Source: Heligmosomoides polygyrus polygyrus
Lineage: Eukaryota > Nematoda > Chromadorea > Rhabditida > Heligmosomidae
DNA length: 64,000 nt
Assembly: GCA_947396885.1 (NCBI GenBank)
Contig: OX377203.1
Span: 3,658,001-3,722,000, forward strand
Direction: 5' to 3'
Position numbers and translations under genes: made by a program. Below the pieces are notes generated by a model, which did no database searches, was not told where the DNA came from, and worked only from the letters and a program-made list of their open reading frames with translations. This document shows positions 21,931 through 33,300 of this stretch, in pieces. Numbering within the stretch: the stretch's first letter is position 1; each line of letters starts with the position of its first letter.

Positions 21931-22989
21931 CCTCATATGTTGAAGTTGGCTGTTTCCGTTGCTCGCCAGCTCCAGCATTGAAATCGAAGCGAATAATGGG
22001 GGAGACTCCGAGAGTGCGCCATGCACTCAACTCCCTGGCTACGATGGATGGGCTGAAGTGAGGGACCGCGAATTCAGCCGTTATTCTATGCTAACCCGGG
22101 CAAGTGAGGCTTCTGAATTGTGAAGTGCAGATGTTCTTCTACTGGATTCAGAAGCATAGGTGACCCAGTCGCGGACCCAGACTATGAGCGAAGCATCTGA
22201 AGAAGCGCATCGCCGGTTCAACAAACCGTCACATAGGCCGTCTCGTTCTGCAGATTCAGGGCTACAGTAGTCGAGCGTATCCTATTGGGACGGCGAATCC
22301 TTCGCGTTGTTATTTTCCTAATGAACCAGGGAAAAATAACGCTGTTTTTGCCGTGTCGGCCAATTAAATCGCGTCGGCGACTTGTTCGTCATGCTTTCAT
22401 GACACGATAGGCAAACAATAAGTGCATTTTATGGACATTTGTATGGAGTACGTAGAAATAAGGGCCTACAAAGTCTGCCAGGGCAGCAAAATGTGATGAT
22501 GATCCGTTGTTGAGGCGCCTCACCTTCTATAAGGTTGGAAATTAAGTCCACGTAGATCTTCTCTATCAGAACATATGGTTTGCTTTTTTCCATTTTTGTC
22601 ATTTTTAGGACATCAAATTGGAAAGTCGAAAAACGAAAAAACACCATTCGATAAGGGTTGATTTGCTCTATAAGAGATCTTGCTGAGTTTTTCGTTTATT
22701 TTTACTCTCGCTAATTTTCATGACATTAAAAGGAGGCCAGAAATCATAGGTTATCGTCGATTATTGTCCAGAAACGAAAAATTATTTTTACCAGCAGCTT
22801 CTACTCTTTGGTGAATTTTTTTCGCTTCATTTTATTGACTTGAAAGTTAGCAAAATTCAGAATGAGCAAGGGACAAAACATATATTCTAAGCCCCAGCGA
22901 AACGTTTTCTTTCAAACTACATATTTATGTCTCTGAGAAAAAAATTGAGCAGAGGGGAGAGGTGTTGGTAAAGAGCATTTACAACAACA

Positions 22990-24330
22990 AATAAAAAAAA
23001 ATCTGTTTTTAACACCATTTTTAAAAAATCAGTATGAATACTTAAACGCAATACACGTTTTGATAAAGCAAAACATGCTTGAAAAGTTTATTGTATTTCT
23101 AAAATATTAGGTAAACGCTTTTTTTTTAAATTTGGATACGTATAGTTGTGTTTGAAAAAAGTCCATTCTTTTTTAAATGTTAGATGTGTGTAATTTTGCT
23201 TGAAAATGTTAATTCTGTTTTGCATTTTTGTTTGAAAAGACACTTTTGGATCTTTTTGGATTTTTGATACGTATAATGTTGTTTGAAAAAGCGCAGTCTA
23301 TTTTTTAAATATTAAACCTGTGCATTTTCTTGAATTCCAGACGTCTGCAATCTTGCTTGAAGTTCATTCTATTTTTAAAATGCCAGGTAGATGATTTTTT
23401 TAAATTTTAGATACGTACAATTTGTTTGAAAAAGCCCAGCATATTTTTGAATGTTAGTTACGTGTAATTTTTTTTGAAAATGTTTACTCTATTTTTTAAA
23501 TGTTAGATATGCGTAATTTTATTTCTTAAATGTTAAATACATGCATTTTGTATGAAAGACGTTCATTCCAATTTTCAACTTTTAGACACGTGGAGTTTTG
23601 TTTGAAAAAGCGCAGTCTGTTTTTTGAATATTAAATACATTCTATTTTTTGAAATTTGGATACGTATAATTTTGTTGGAAAAAGTTCATTCTATTTTTAA
23701 AATGTTAGACACGTGCATTCTTTTTAAATTCTAGATACGTGGAATTTTATTTGAAAAACGTCTATTCTATTTTTTTTAATATTAAATACGTTCTATTTTT
23801 TGGATTTTTAATGCGTACGACTTTGTTTGAACAAGCGCACTCTTTTTTTTTTTGAATATTAAGCACGTCACATCTTTGAGCTTTTAATACTGTCATTTTG
23901 TTTGAAAAGTGCTACATATTTCTAAAATGTTAGATAAGTGCATATTTTGAATTTCAGGTAGGATAACTTTATTTGAAAAAAGTACGTTCTACAAGTTTTA
24001 CAAGTTTTTTATTAATATATTTTATTGATAGATGTTAATTCCGTGTAGTTCTGCTTGAAATGTTTATTCTCCATCTTTTGATTGTTAGATATACGTAATT
24101 TTATTTCTTAAATGTTAAGTATAAGCACTTTTTTGAAAGAAGTTTATTCAATTTTTCAAAGTAAATGTTAGACACGTGTTTTTTGTCTATTTTAAATGTT
24201 AATTCTGTGAAATTCTGCTTGGAAATGTTTATTCTATTTTTTTGAATGTTAGATACGCATAATTTTATTTCTTAACTGTTAAATGCTTGCATTTTTTGTT
24301 GAAAGAAGTTTATTCCGCTTTTAAATATTA
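22990..24330. repeat. AT-rich degenerate tandem repeat, copy 2
   Basis: Same unit words as 4600-5720 (AATGTTAGATACGT, TTTGTTTGAAAAAG, TTCATTCTATTTTT) over a longer range, uninterrupted by SINEs. Units are too diverged to give one period by eye; 60-80 bases is my estimate. Confidence 0.7.
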
Positions 24331-25861
24331 GATAGTGCATTTTTTGAGCTTTAGAAGCATAAAATCGAAAAATGAAGGAGGGAGAGAGTATTATGTAAGA
24401 TTCAGAGCTGTACGACGAAGTCCAACCAACCAGCGTTTTTTTTTGACATTCCGCGAAATCCAGTCGGCCCACCTAATTTTCGATGACCTGGCCCATGCGA
24501 CAGCGTCTCTGCTTCATATGGTAGAGAAACTATGAGTAGATGTTCTCCTAGTTTGCGAATAAGAATGCTTGGCGTATCCCAAGGCCTTCGGTGAGTCCCG
24601 ATGTTCACTCTTTTCCTAATTGGGAGGGGGGGGGGGGGGCTCTCTCTCATCCGCTACTCTTCGACACGGCACAGCTTGCAGTTGTCGTTTCCAATTAGCA
24701 GCCGGCGCTGTATCATGTGATTCTGTCCAAATGAGCAGCATCGCCGGCCGGCCGGCCGAGAAGAGCAGAAATCGCCGCTTCTCGCGAAGATGATGGCATT
24801 CGTCGTCGAATGCTCGTCGTTTATTCGCCGATTCTTCATCGCTCTTCTAGAATATGCAGATGAGAGCCGCCCCACGATGGCCCGCCGGGAAGAAATTAGA
24901 GGCATTAGAGGAATCCTCCTACTTTATAGGGCGGTTACCGGTTACTAGGAGCCACTAATTGACTCGGCGAATTACTATGGGAACGCACTGTGCGGAGAAG
25001 TGCGCTCGCCTCCGAAAGTACCATCCAGTGGTGGAGCCCAGCCCTACTGCAGTTCATCTGCAGTCCACAGATCAGCGCCAGCGTTCTCTGTCGTCGGTTC
25101 CTGCTGCCGTCGGTTGCAGGAAGTTCGCTATCAGTCGCGACTGCTGCGGTTAGGCGGCGGAAGAAGGGCGTTTGAAGCGGCTATCATTAGACTGCTATCA
25201 GCTGACTCAGGCTTCGTTTTTTACCCGCGCCGCCTCCTGCTCCGATGATCGATTTTTTGCTTATTTTATGGTAGTTTTTTTGCATCTCTTGGCGCTCGAG
25301 ATTATTTTAGAAATTTTTCGAGAACTCTAGAATTAGATTCTGTTAGTATATTTGTGCCACACAAGGTTTTTAGGTGGACAAATTTATTCAGCAGGGCCTG
25401 ACGTTTCGACGTTCCGTCGTCTTCAGAAGCCTAAACATGGTGTGAAGGTTAGATTTGCGCTCTACCCACCAAGCGCCTCAACCACTCTAGCATTTTCGGC
25501 CTACTTCTACAAACACCCGAAGAGACCAAATGAGAGGACGAACTCACCTATGTCCACCGTTGAGGGCATATGTTCGGCCTGTGACCAGTAGAGGCGAATG
25601 AACCACACTGCAGATACCGCTCTCTGATCATTCTACAGTTCACAGTGAGGCACAAACGGCAAGAGGTCACTTGTTACGGCTAGACACTCATTTCGGTTGT
25701 TCATTACTGGATTCTTCGTAAAAATCCAGAACGCTTCCAAAGCTTTCCGTGCTGTGGTATCACTCTCAATGGCCAATATTGTACAGTTCACCTCGTAGTC
25801 GTTCCCGTCATGCACATCAATTCTGTGTCTGCCAAGTGGGCTGGATTGCAAGATTGAGCAG

Positions 25862-26430
25862 CCGGTGCTTGACCGCTCACCGTTAATGTACTGCAGATAC
25901 ATAGATGATTGCTGTATCGTAACATCGACACAGTCCGAAATGGATGAGTGTTTCAGGTTACTGAACGAGCAGGTTTACTCGGGAGACACCGAATAATGGT
26001 TGGCTCGCCTATCTCAACACGCAAATCAAAGTGTCCGGCGGGGAAGTTAGCGTGAAATGGAACCGCAAACCAAGCTCTAAGAACATCTTGATTCACGCCA
26101 GGTCTGCACATCCTACTTCTGTGAAACGAGCTGTTGTAAACAACATGTTCCGAACGGCAGTAAAGATGTGTACAGGACCTAATGAACGACAAGAATCATC
26201 GCGATTAGCTGCAAGTATAGCCGTCTCGAATGGCTACGCGGTATCAGGTCACCAACGAAGATCTCACAATAATCGTCGAGATCGACCCCGTATGGATAAG
26301 ATGCCTCTCGTTCTTCCCTTCATCTCCGACAGAGTTACTGCTGATATTCAAAGAGTTCTTGTTACAGCGCAGTTGCAGGACGATGTTGTCTTGGTGAACG
26401 TTCCTGGGACAGTATCAGACGGCAGCTAGT
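25862..26430 (+). pseudogene. Penelope-like reverse transcriptase fragment
   Basis: Begins abruptly at the inverted-repeat junction. The first frame gives YCRYIDDCCIV, the RT motif C with its paired aspartates (YIDD at 25898-25909). Then a stop and frame change near 25995-26010 precede WLAYLNTQI-like and GGEVSVKWNRKPSSKN, followed by ILIHARSAHP, a segment typical of the region after the palm in this family. The fingers and motif A are missing, so only the C-terminal third of the RT remains. A further frameshift lies near 26420, before the nuclease. Confidence 0.8.
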
Positions 26431-26439
26431 CCGAAATCG

Positions 26440-26845
26440 ACTCTATGACAAGCAGTGCATGTGGAAGAGCTGCGTTATTTGCCCAAACGGGAGTTTTGGA
26501 GATTGCTCAAAGACAGGAGCAATTTATCAAATCGAGTGTTTGAGCTGTAACGCAAAATACATTGGGGAAACGGGAAGAGCTCTGGCCGTTCGCATAAAAG
26601 AACACTTAGCCAGCAAAAGACGTGGATTGCAATCCAGCCCACCTGGCAGACACAGAATTGATGTGCATGACGGGAACGACTACGAGGTGAACTGTACAAT
26701 ATTGGCCATTGAGAGTGATATCTCAGCACGAAAAGCTTTGGAAGCGTTCTGGATTTTTACGAGGAATCTAGTAATGAACAACCGAAATGAGTGTCTAGCC
26801 GTAACAAGTGACTTCTTGCCGTTTGTGCCTCACTGTGAACTGTAG
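26440..26845 (+). pseudogene. Penelope-like GIY-YIG endonuclease domain
   Basis: The open frame starts in the RRQLVRNRLYDK linker and contains two Cys (SCVICP), then GAIYQIECLSC (the GIY element) and KYIGETGRALAVRIKEH (YIG plus the conserved Arg). Near the end ARKALEAFWI carries the expected acidic residue. It ends in a stop at 26845. This domain nicks DNA to prime reverse transcription in Penelope-like elements. The domain itself looks intact; the protein as a whole is not, because the RT is broken. Confidence 0.85.
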
Positions 26846-27419
26846 AATAATCAGAGAGCGGTATCGGCAGTGTGGTTCATTCGCCTCTACTGGTCACAGG
26901 GCGAACATATGCCCTGAACGGTGGACATAGGTGAGTTCGTCCTCTCATTTGGTCTCTTCGGGTGTTTGTAGAAGTAGGTCGAAAATGCTAGAGTGGTTGC
27001 TAGGCGCTTGGTGGGGTAGAGCGCAAATCTAACCTTCACACCATGTTTAGGCCTCTGAAGACGACGGAACGTCGAAACGTCAGGCCCTGCTGAATAAATT
27101 TCTCCACCTAAAAACCTCGTGTGGCACAAATATACTAACAGAAACAACCTACAATGCCGAGGTTTCATGAAGAGAGAAGTTGGGAGCTTCTAGAATTAGT
27201 TTTGTCCAAGAAAAATCATATGACTGTCTTTGAAATTTCTCAGTTCATCTGCCCGAAAAATGAAAACACCCTTTGAAAAGAGAGAAACGAAAGTTTGACG
27301 TATGTTATGAACAAAATAGGAAACCCTGTTCGGTTTGGTCTTCTTCTTAGGTTTTTAGATGGTTCACAGCATTCATCAGACTTTCGTTTTCCTCTTTTCA
27401 AAGATTGTGGGATCTACCC

Positions 27420-27919
27420 TAGTCCGGTGGGGGGGGGCACATAACTAAAAAGTAGGTACCAAAATGAATTGAGACTTACCGAGCGGATTCTGGAGAACGA
27501 ATTGGAACCCAAAAGAAACCAAAAACGAACGAACAAACAAAAGAATAAAAAATCGTCGCGGTTTACAACCGTCTGGGCGGGCAAAGAGCGACGGAATGGA
27601 GGCATGCCGCGTGCTGACCGCCGGCTGACATGTCATAACCAGGATCTGACATGGTGAGGAGGGCGCATGAAGCCGCATGCCGCGTGCTGACCGCTGGCTG
27701 ACATGTCATAACCACGATCCAACATGGTGAGGAGGGCACACAACTTTGCCTGCTTACAACAGCAACAAATGTAATTTTTTTCGTTTTATTTTCTTTATGA
27801 CCTTTTTTGTTTAGGCCTCATTCTGTTCCGTAGAGGCCGCTCGGTAAGTCTCAAGTGGATTTATTACGTATAATACTTTTCACTTATGTGCCACCCCCCC
27901 CCCGGACTAGGATAGATCC
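27420..27919. mobile_element. Family B element (hAT-like MITE), 500 bases
   Basis: Ends GGATCTACCCTAGTCC and its complement GGACTAGGATAGATCC, each followed inward by a G or C run and CACATAACT/CTTATGTG. The flanks carry a perfect 8-base duplication, AGATTGTG (27412-27419 and 27920-27927). The interior repeats a CGCGTGCTGACCGCCGGCTG...CATAACCACGATC...ATGGTGAGGAGGGC unit twice. There is no transposase. Eight-base duplications suggest hAT-type mobilisation. Confidence 0.85.
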
Positions 27920-28074
27920 AGATTGTGTTCAGTCAATCTCTCTTATTTGAATAACCGTTTCCTGTGCTCATCAGTGAGGGAGGAACGGCCCATAGGGTTT
28001 TATGGGCACTACTATAGCCTGTGGAATAAGAGAGCCTTGTGCTGAATGAAGTCGGATCTGTCCGTGGCATGCAC

Positions 28075-28096
28075 CTCAAACTTGGGTAATTAAACA
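28075..28096 (-). repeat. Isolated SL1-like exon (21 of 22 bases)
   Basis: On the minus strand the match ends CCCAAGTTTGAG and is followed by GTGCATG, so unlike the satellite copies it keeps a GT after the exon. The first base differs from SL1. No full SL RNA structure was recognised downstream. Confidence 0.6.
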
Positions 28097-28587
28097 GTTT
28101 CTGAATTTTGACTTTGTAAAGTTTTCATTAGTTGTTTAATGTTTAAAAGTTTAGGTTATAAATTCTACGTTTTCAGCTTCCGAGTTTTTAAATGTTTGTT
28201 TATTTTTTCATTTAAAAATTGTGGTTTGTAGTTACTCTGAAAGTGGAGGAAGGCAGCAGGTTTTAGTGTGGTCAAAGAAAAGGTAGCGCCATACATTTTT
28301 CTAACACGTCGCGATTCTCACTTTATTCATAGCTATAATTTTGTTCGACTAGAGTTGTACACTTGTTAACGGTACAGCAAAAAAAAATTGTGAAAAAATG
28401 CACACATAACTTCGCTTCCCTATTTCAAATAAGAAGTACTTACGCTTTTAATCAAATGAAAATCGTGACGAGCTAGAACTGTGCAACTGTCTCTTTTAAT
28501 CACTAGAAAGTTGCTGCCTTTTTGGACTGAAGAAGAAGAATTATTACTAACGGTGGCTCTACTGCTCTAACTTTTACTAAATAAAGC

Positions 28588-28780
28588 GGTACATGTCGCG
28601 AACGTGAGCAGCGTTACGAAGTGGCAATACGCCAGCCAATCAGATCACGTCGAATGCCATTGAGTGTGTGTATGGTCGGTATCCTGTTTGGCTGGCATAT
28701 GTTTGGTCGGTGCTCTGATTGGTCATGATTGGCTGGAGCGCTCTCAACTCTTAATGCTGCTCACATTCGCGACATGTGCC
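28588..28780. mobile_element. MITE, family M (CATGTCGCGAAC subfamily)
   Basis: GGTACATGTCGCGAACGTGA at the left and TCACATTCGCGACATGTGCC at the right are almost perfect inverted ends. The interior has CGCCAGCCAATCAG and ATGATTGGCTGGAGCG. Confidence 0.8.
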
Positions 28781-28819
28781 ATTTTTCGGTAGGTGAATCG
28801 AAAATGTTCAAAATAAAGT

Positions 28820-29430
28820 CATACTACGCCTTATTTAGATGAAAATTTTTAGCGTTATCGCAGTTTTTCTAGTTCAACGTGAAAGAATGTCGTTTTGTTT
28901 TGTAAGATGTTCTCAGTTTGACTTCAAAAGTGTTCACTTTGGTTTGAAAATTGTCCGATTTCTCCAGCTTGATCTTAAAATCGTCCGGTTCTATGTTTTG
29001 GGCAAAAAGCGTCTTTCCGATTAAAGCAGACGCTCCCTGAGGAATTGTAGAAAAATTTATTACACATTTCTTAGAGGATTTATATTTTTTGTCCATAAAA
29101 TGTGGGTACAGTGCTTGAAACTTTGTAAAAATTTTAAGAAAATTTTTATTTTTCCACGGAAAATAGCGAATCAAAGCTTTGAGGTCCGCTCTAAACGCAC
29201 AATATAACATAATATCTCACAAGTCAAAACAATTTTAAAGTGCAGAAAGAGGAGATCACGCCGTACACTCGTCCAGCACCCACGATTTTCTTTTGATTGA
29301 TAGTATAGATGCTGTTCACCCGAAGTGAAGATATGTCCGTTTTCACAGTTATTTATGTTGTTCCGTAAATCAGAATGTAGCTCCACGCAAATTGGACTGT
29401 TGCTGTCAATCGAAGGAAAATTGCTGAGTG
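28820..29430. repeat. Family A fragment
   Basis: Contains the AAAGTGTTCACTTTGGTTTG end words and GGAGATCACGCCGTACACTC, with TTGATTGATAGTATAGATGC, as in other family A copies. A SINE-type tail (GATGCATGGCGTAACCCC) follows at about 29438. Confidence 0.5.
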
Positions 29431-30340
29431 CTGGACGGATGCATGGCGTAACCCCTTAACGGGAGTGCTTCACGCGCCCGTCTCCTTACTGCTATCTCTG
29501 ATCTCCCCATGACTAGTAGTTTCCTCGTTTTCCTCCTGCTACCGTCCCTGGTTCCCTGGTTGAACAGTGCAGTGAAGAGGGATCCTGCTGCTGCTCCTCC
29601 TCCTCATCATCGTCGTTCGTTCAGCTTCACGCGCGCATCCATGGCAACCGATCTTAGATCCTCCCATGGGATCCGTAGCCACTGTCTCGTGCGTCTACAG
29701 GAGGATTGAAGCTTCTTTCGGAGCCCCAACGAGGCTGAAGACGACGTCAGAGTTGGGCTGTGCTCGTCGGACGAAATAGCTCTCTGCAGAATTGGATAGG
29801 CTTGGGCTGAACGTACGAGCGGAAGTTAAGGTCGATGTGAGGAATGCATGGCGCAATCCAGAGAATATCACAGCTTTCCTTCTCTCGAAGCAATTTTTTC
29901 CAACTATTTTTTGCGCAATTTCTTCTTCTCCTCGGTCGCCTTGCCTACTATTTCCGTTATTCTGTTGTGTCTTTCTACTCGATCCGCTCTTCTAATCGAT
30001 AAAGCTGCGCGTCGATCGATTATCGATTTTCTCGCCTCTTTCCCACCGGAACCGCAAACTCATCGTGTCCGTGTTGCAGAGAGCGGCGCTCACGAGACAC
30101 TCCGATTTGCGAAACCTGGCGCCAATCTGCCGCCGTGCATTCGAGCCGATCGAGATCGTTTGGTGTGGCGCCAGAGCGCGGCGCGATCAGCAGCAGAACC
30201 AGCAGCAGCAGCAGCAGCTAGTGGCCGGCATCGTGGCGGCGCCCGTGTTCCCGTCGTGCTCCACGTCGTCGTCGTCGTCGTCGCCAGCCGCGTCGTCGTC
30301 CACGACGGCCAACAACCACCACCACCACGCCGGCGACAGC

Positions 30341-33300
30341 ATGCGCATCGGCGATCTGAAGCGAGCCGTCGAGGATGTGATTCTGCGACCCGATCAGAAC
30401 ACTCTGAACGACATCGACAAGCGCGACACCATCGCCGCTCTCGATCTGTGTCAGGTGAGTGAGCAACCAGCTTTGAACTTTTTTGCTCCATTTTTGAGAC
30501 TTCTTGCTGATTTTTTCACCTCTTTTAATGATTTTTTTATTTTCGGTACATGTCGTTAATGTGGCCTACATGAGGTGACGGGAACGCGCCAGCCAATCAC
30601 AGGCAATTAAAGCGGCAGCCTAATACGCGCCAGCCAATCAGGGTAACGACCCCTCACATCCGTCTCCTCTGATTGACCCGTCCGTTCGATGGTCCTGATT
30701 GGCCTATTGCTCTCCTGTCATTCGTTATGTAGGCCACATTAACTGCCAGTATCACTTCATTTTGACCTATAGCAGTCTCTATAGGTTCCACTATACACTT
30801 GTAATATTCTCTTTTTTATTTCTTGTTTTTTGGTACTAGTCGTTAATGTGGCCTACATGGTGCGGCGGGAAGCGCCAGCCAATCACAAGCAACCAAAACA
30901 TCCACGAACTCTCGGCCAGCCAGTCAGGGAAACGGCTACACACGTCCTTGCTCTGTGTGTTGTGCCCATTCGATAGAGCCCAATTAGTGCGGTGCATCCC
31001 CCATGTAGGCCGCATTAGCGACCAGTACCACTTTATCTCTTTCTGGTACAAGTCGCTCAAGTGGCCTACATGGTGGGCGGGAACGCGCCAGCCAATCACA
31101 GTCAATCAAAGCATTGACCGAGCATGCGCCATCCAATCAGCGAAAGGGCCAAAGACGTCCGTCCATCCCCTTCGGTTGTTATGTCCGTTCGACTGGGCCT
31201 GATTGGTCTAACGCATCCTCCATTCGTATGTAGGCCACATTAACGACCAGTACCACTTTATTTTGACCTGTAGTGTAGTGCCTCTGTAGGTTTCAGTAAA
31301 CATTTGTAATGTTCTGCGTTTTTTATTTATTTTTTCTTTTTTGGTACAAGTCGTTAATGTGGCCTACATGTTGATACGGAAACGCTCCGGCCAATCACGG
31401 ACAACCAAGCGCCGAGCTAACACGCGCCAGCCAATCAGGGCGGCGATCGCACGCCTCCGTTCCATCTGAATGGCGTGTCAGTTCGATGAGGCCTGATTGG
31501 TCCAGTGTGTCCTCTATCCTTGTGTAGGCCACTTTAACGACAAGTATGGTTTTCTTTCGCCCTGCCTGAGAATGCATTTCTAGCAGTATTGGCGAATTTT
31601 TCTATGATTCTGGGATGATGCAGTTCAACGGCCATTAATTTTGCGCGGAAGCAGAAGTGGACAAACAGACGAACTGAAATGTTTTATGTACTGTGAGATA
31701 GGTTTTCGTAGTGACTTTTTCACCTTCTTGGTACAAGTCGCTAATGTGGCCTACAAGTGGGGAACAGCACGCCCCAACCAATCAGGGTGACGAACGTACA
31801 AGTTCGTCCCCTATTAGAGTCACGTTCGTTCGATTCGAATCATTGGATTCTGTTCTGTTTCATCCCAGCGGCTATTAATTCTGCGCGGATAGATGATCAG
31901 ACACAGGGATCAGAGTAGATCTCCTACAGTGATTGTACTGGCAGAGAGGTGAAGGCTATGAAATAAGATTGTGAGGCCAACCCAGTTTCGCGGCAATCAA
32001 TTTTGCGCGGACGCAGAGACATACGCATTGACGAAGTGACGCTCTTATATATAGTGACAACGTCAGAGAATTAAAAACCCAGAAATAAAACACTGTGAAG
32101 TCCATCCTGCCCAGTGGCCACTAATTTTGCGCGGACGACAAGGGAATTGACGGACTGTATAATACCGTAGTATGCAGTTTTCGTGCGACACCTTTTTTCT
32201 TCGTCGCATAATTTCCTTGAAGCGTAGCTTCTGTGGTGTGAGCCACGTATTCTACTTCTACATGGCTGTGCAGAAGCAGATGGCTGTAATTTTGGCATTT
32301 ATACCTACCGAATCCTTCCTTGAATTGAAAATCGAGCGGCAATTAATTTTGCGCGGACGGACAAATGGACAAACGGACGGACTACTGTGAGATAATATGG
32401 AATTCCGTAATCTACTGTCTTTGTTGATCTTCAACGACAACATCTTCGGGATGAGCCATGCACTGCGCTTCTCTATGTACAGGCATAAGGGAGCTGGTTC
32501 AAACACAGTTTTGGTCGCTGTAACGAGCAGAATCTGGTAAAAAGTCCGACAAATTTTGCATCGACATCCCGCGAAATCCCCTCGATTGTGGTCCGCATTC
32601 AGCGGGTGTCGACGAATCGCATCCGGTAACCGGCTCACCTAAATTGGGACTACTTGGCAGAAGGGTCAAGGCGAGGTATTTTGCCGCAGTGCCGCTGCAG
32701 TTCGTCGGCTGTTAATTTTGCGCGGACAAACGAGCAGACAAAGCGACTGTGTGCTTTTCCTGGTTTTATCAGATGAAATACAAGGACGAAACTAACTCTG
32801 ACAGGGATGCGCCATGCACTCCGCTTCTGCTTAGTATCGTGGAAGCGGTCTCATGCCGTATATGGTTCGATGAATGGCCTCATAGGATCGGTTTGCTCAG
32901 GAAGTGGAATCAAGCCGATGACAAGCTCTTCGAAAGCGATGTTTCCTGCAGCCCACGTAATCCGACAGCTTCATCGCTTCAAATAAGCGACGGAGCTAAG
33001 CCAAATAGCGAGTGGAATTCAGGAGACATTTCGCTGAAGACGTCACTGCCACTTGAAGGGGTGATGAGCCGAAAACGACGAGTCGGAAATGAAAAGAAGC
33101 GCCTGAGCTAGCTCAGTGCAGTACTGGAAATGAACTTTGAGTTCAACGCTCTTCGACAAGAAACACTCCAGTAATCCTGGTGGTGTCTACCCGAACTCCT
33201 CCGTCCGTCGTGACTCAAGCGACGAGTGCACACGATCACAGAGCAGTTCGTGTACGGAGAAAAAACCTCGACGCGCACACATCAACTTAATCAAAACCAA

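Larger units (their letters stand above)
18712..25095. repeat. Segmental duplication, copy 2
   Basis: Direct repeat of 1-6459. Base 18712 corresponds to base 1, and the true left limit may lie further left because copy 1 is cut by the window edge. Homology ends after TCTGTCGTC at about 25095. Compared with copy 1 it has more satellite units, a longer AT-rich array, no M element, and no SINE in the AT-rich array. Confidence 0.9.
25337..27188 (+). mobile_element. Penelope-like retroelement with inverted repeats
   Basis: An RT remnant and a GIY-YIG endonuclease sit on the plus strand between 512-515 base inverted repeats (25340-25851 and 26627-27141). The left arm is an inverted copy of the 3' end, including the endonuclease C-terminus. 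The whole is flanked by TCTAGAATTAG at 25326-25336 and 27189-27199, a likely 11-base target duplication. Family knowledge: Penelope-like elements carry a C-terminal GIY-YIG nuclease and often have inverted partial terminal repeats and variable target duplications. Stops and a frameshift make this copy inactive. Confidence 0.85.

Noticed and set aside
29509..29709. 66-residue frame with a hydrophobic start resembling a signal peptide
   Set aside because: It lies directly after a SINE-type tail, has no splice link in phase to the downstream exon and no family resemblance; it could be a missed first exon, but the sequence does not show it.
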